A stretch of 7,142 nt of DNA, taken from positions 1 through 7,142 of the forward strand of contig SXQV01000221.1 in assembly GCA_005792805.1 (NCBI GenBank), given 5' to 3'. Position 1 is the first letter of the stretch. Every line of letters begins with the position of its first letter. This document shows, piece after piece, positions 6,718-7,142 of this stretch. The notes under the pieces were generated by a model. The model was not told the origin of the DNA, did no database searches, and was given only the letters and a program-made list of their open reading frames with translations. This DNA comes from Methylococcaceae bacterium (GTDB lineage Bacteria > Pseudomonadota > Gammaproteobacteria > Methylococcales > Methylococcaceae). Both the position numbers and the translations under genes were made by a program.

Positions 6718-7142
6718 GATAGGCATCAAACGTCTGCAACCGTTCGACGGTTCCAATATCCATCCAAAACCCTTCATAAAGCTGGCCGGAGACCGAGCGC
6801 TGGACCATGGCCGCTCGCAGTAGCGGTGCTAGCGGGAAGCGGCCGGAACCGCAGTCACGAAACAGCGCGGGGCGGTAAACACCAATCCCGCCAAAGGTAT
6901 GGCGGGGCTCGCCCCCATCCAGCACCGTGGATGCACTCAAGCCAAAATCCCCTTGAGGGTGGTGTTCAGGGTTGGGCACCAGGACCAAATGAGCCAGGTC
7001 TATCGGCAACCGCGTGAGCGTTCCAAAGGGAAAATCTGTCGCGATATCACCGTTCACCACCAGAAATGGCTCGTCCCCCAAAACCGGAAGTGCCCGATAA
7101 ATGCCCCCCCCTGTTTCAAGCGCTTCGCCTTCCGGCGAAAAA
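6647..7142 (-). CDS. murU: N-acetylmuramate alpha-1-phosphate uridylyltransferase, partial (start beyond the right edge)
   Basis: Nucleotidyltransferase that makes UDP-N-acetylmuramate from MurNAc alpha-1-phosphate and UTP, in the peptidoglycan recycling route that bypasses de novo UDP-MurNAc synthesis and follows the kinase AmgK. The window holds the last 164 residues. They begin FSPEGEALETGGGIYRALP, followed by FLVVNGD (26-32, metal-binding Asp32), HPQGDFGL, TFGGIGVYRPALF, FPLAPLLR and WMDIGTVERL, with the second metal-binding aspartate in the last. This order is that of the MurU/sugar nucleotidyltransferase fold. Roughly 60-70 N-terminal residues, including the usual GxG nucleotide loop, should lie to the right. 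The conserved core ends near WMDIGTVERLQTFDAYL; a lysine-rich tail of about 22 residues follows and is read antisense to the end of asnB. A general sugar-1-phosphate nucleotidyltransferase with another substrate is possible. An amgK gene upstream would support the MurU call. Confidence 0.87.
   Translation of the reverse strand, partial: FSPEGEALETGGGIYRALPVLGDEPFLVVNGDIATDFPFGTLTRLPIDLAHLVLVPNPEHHPQGDFGLSASTVLDGGEPRHTFGGIGVYRPALFRDCGSGRFPLAPLLRAAMVQRSVSGQLYEGFWMDIGTVERLQTFDAYLNGKKKPAAVSCLNAPARPAIRS
7104..7111 (-). repeat. Eight-base homopolymer (G8 in the murU coding strand)
   Basis: Eight C on the plus strand, read as GGG GGG GG within the codons for the conserved ETGGGI segment of MurU. 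A slip of one base here would frameshift the gene close to its middle. The frame is intact as given. Confidence 0.9.

Overview
The window reads as ordinary chromosome from a Gram-negative proteobacterium, most likely a gammaproteobacterium. The reasons are an E. coli-like glucose-6-phosphate isomerase, an ArnT/GT39-type inner-membrane sugar transferase, and a MurU-type nucleotidyltransferase of the kind found in Pseudomonas-like peptidoglycan recycling. I cannot name a genus. Base composition is moderately GC-rich and looks even across the genes. I see no insertion sequence, tRNA, rRNA, CRISPR array or phage gene.

Layout. Positions 1-772 (minus) hold the N-terminal 257 residues of Pgi, which runs off the left edge. 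Positions 773-998 are a divergent intergenic region with a perfect TATAAT hexamer facing argH. A 7-bp-arm palindrome lies where the argH -35 should be, and a weaker candidate promoter faces pgi. Four genes then run on the plus strand: argH (999-2390), a histidine-phosphatase-family gene (2394-3017), a GT39/ArnT-like membrane glycosyltransferase (3096-4841) and a glutamine-dependent asparagine synthase-like amidotransferase (4843-6717). Gaps are 3, 78 and 1 nt, so the first pair and the last pair are probably co-transcribed and translationally linked; all four may form one operon. Finally murU enters from the right edge on the minus strand (6647-7142, start outside the window), and its 3' end overlaps the 3' end of asnB by 71 bp.

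How the genes work together. Pgi (fructose-6-P/glucose-6-P) and ArgH (last step of arginine synthesis) are housekeeping. MurU is a cell-wall recycling enzyme. The GT39 and AsnB-like pair is the least ordinary part. GT39 proteins usually move a sugar from a polyprenyl-phosphate carrier onto lipid A or another envelope acceptor, and AsnB-like proteins can either make asparagine or amidate a carboxylate on another molecule. The tight pairing allows, but does not prove, a joint role in envelope glycan modification.

I found no clearly undescribed system. The points most worth a second look are the palindrome in the argH promoter, the GT39/AsnB pairing with glutaminase-motif variants in AsnB, and the convergent asnB/murU overlap. 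All five complete or edge-bounded starts have weak or absent Shine-Dalgarno sequences, so starts were chosen mainly by protein family conservation.
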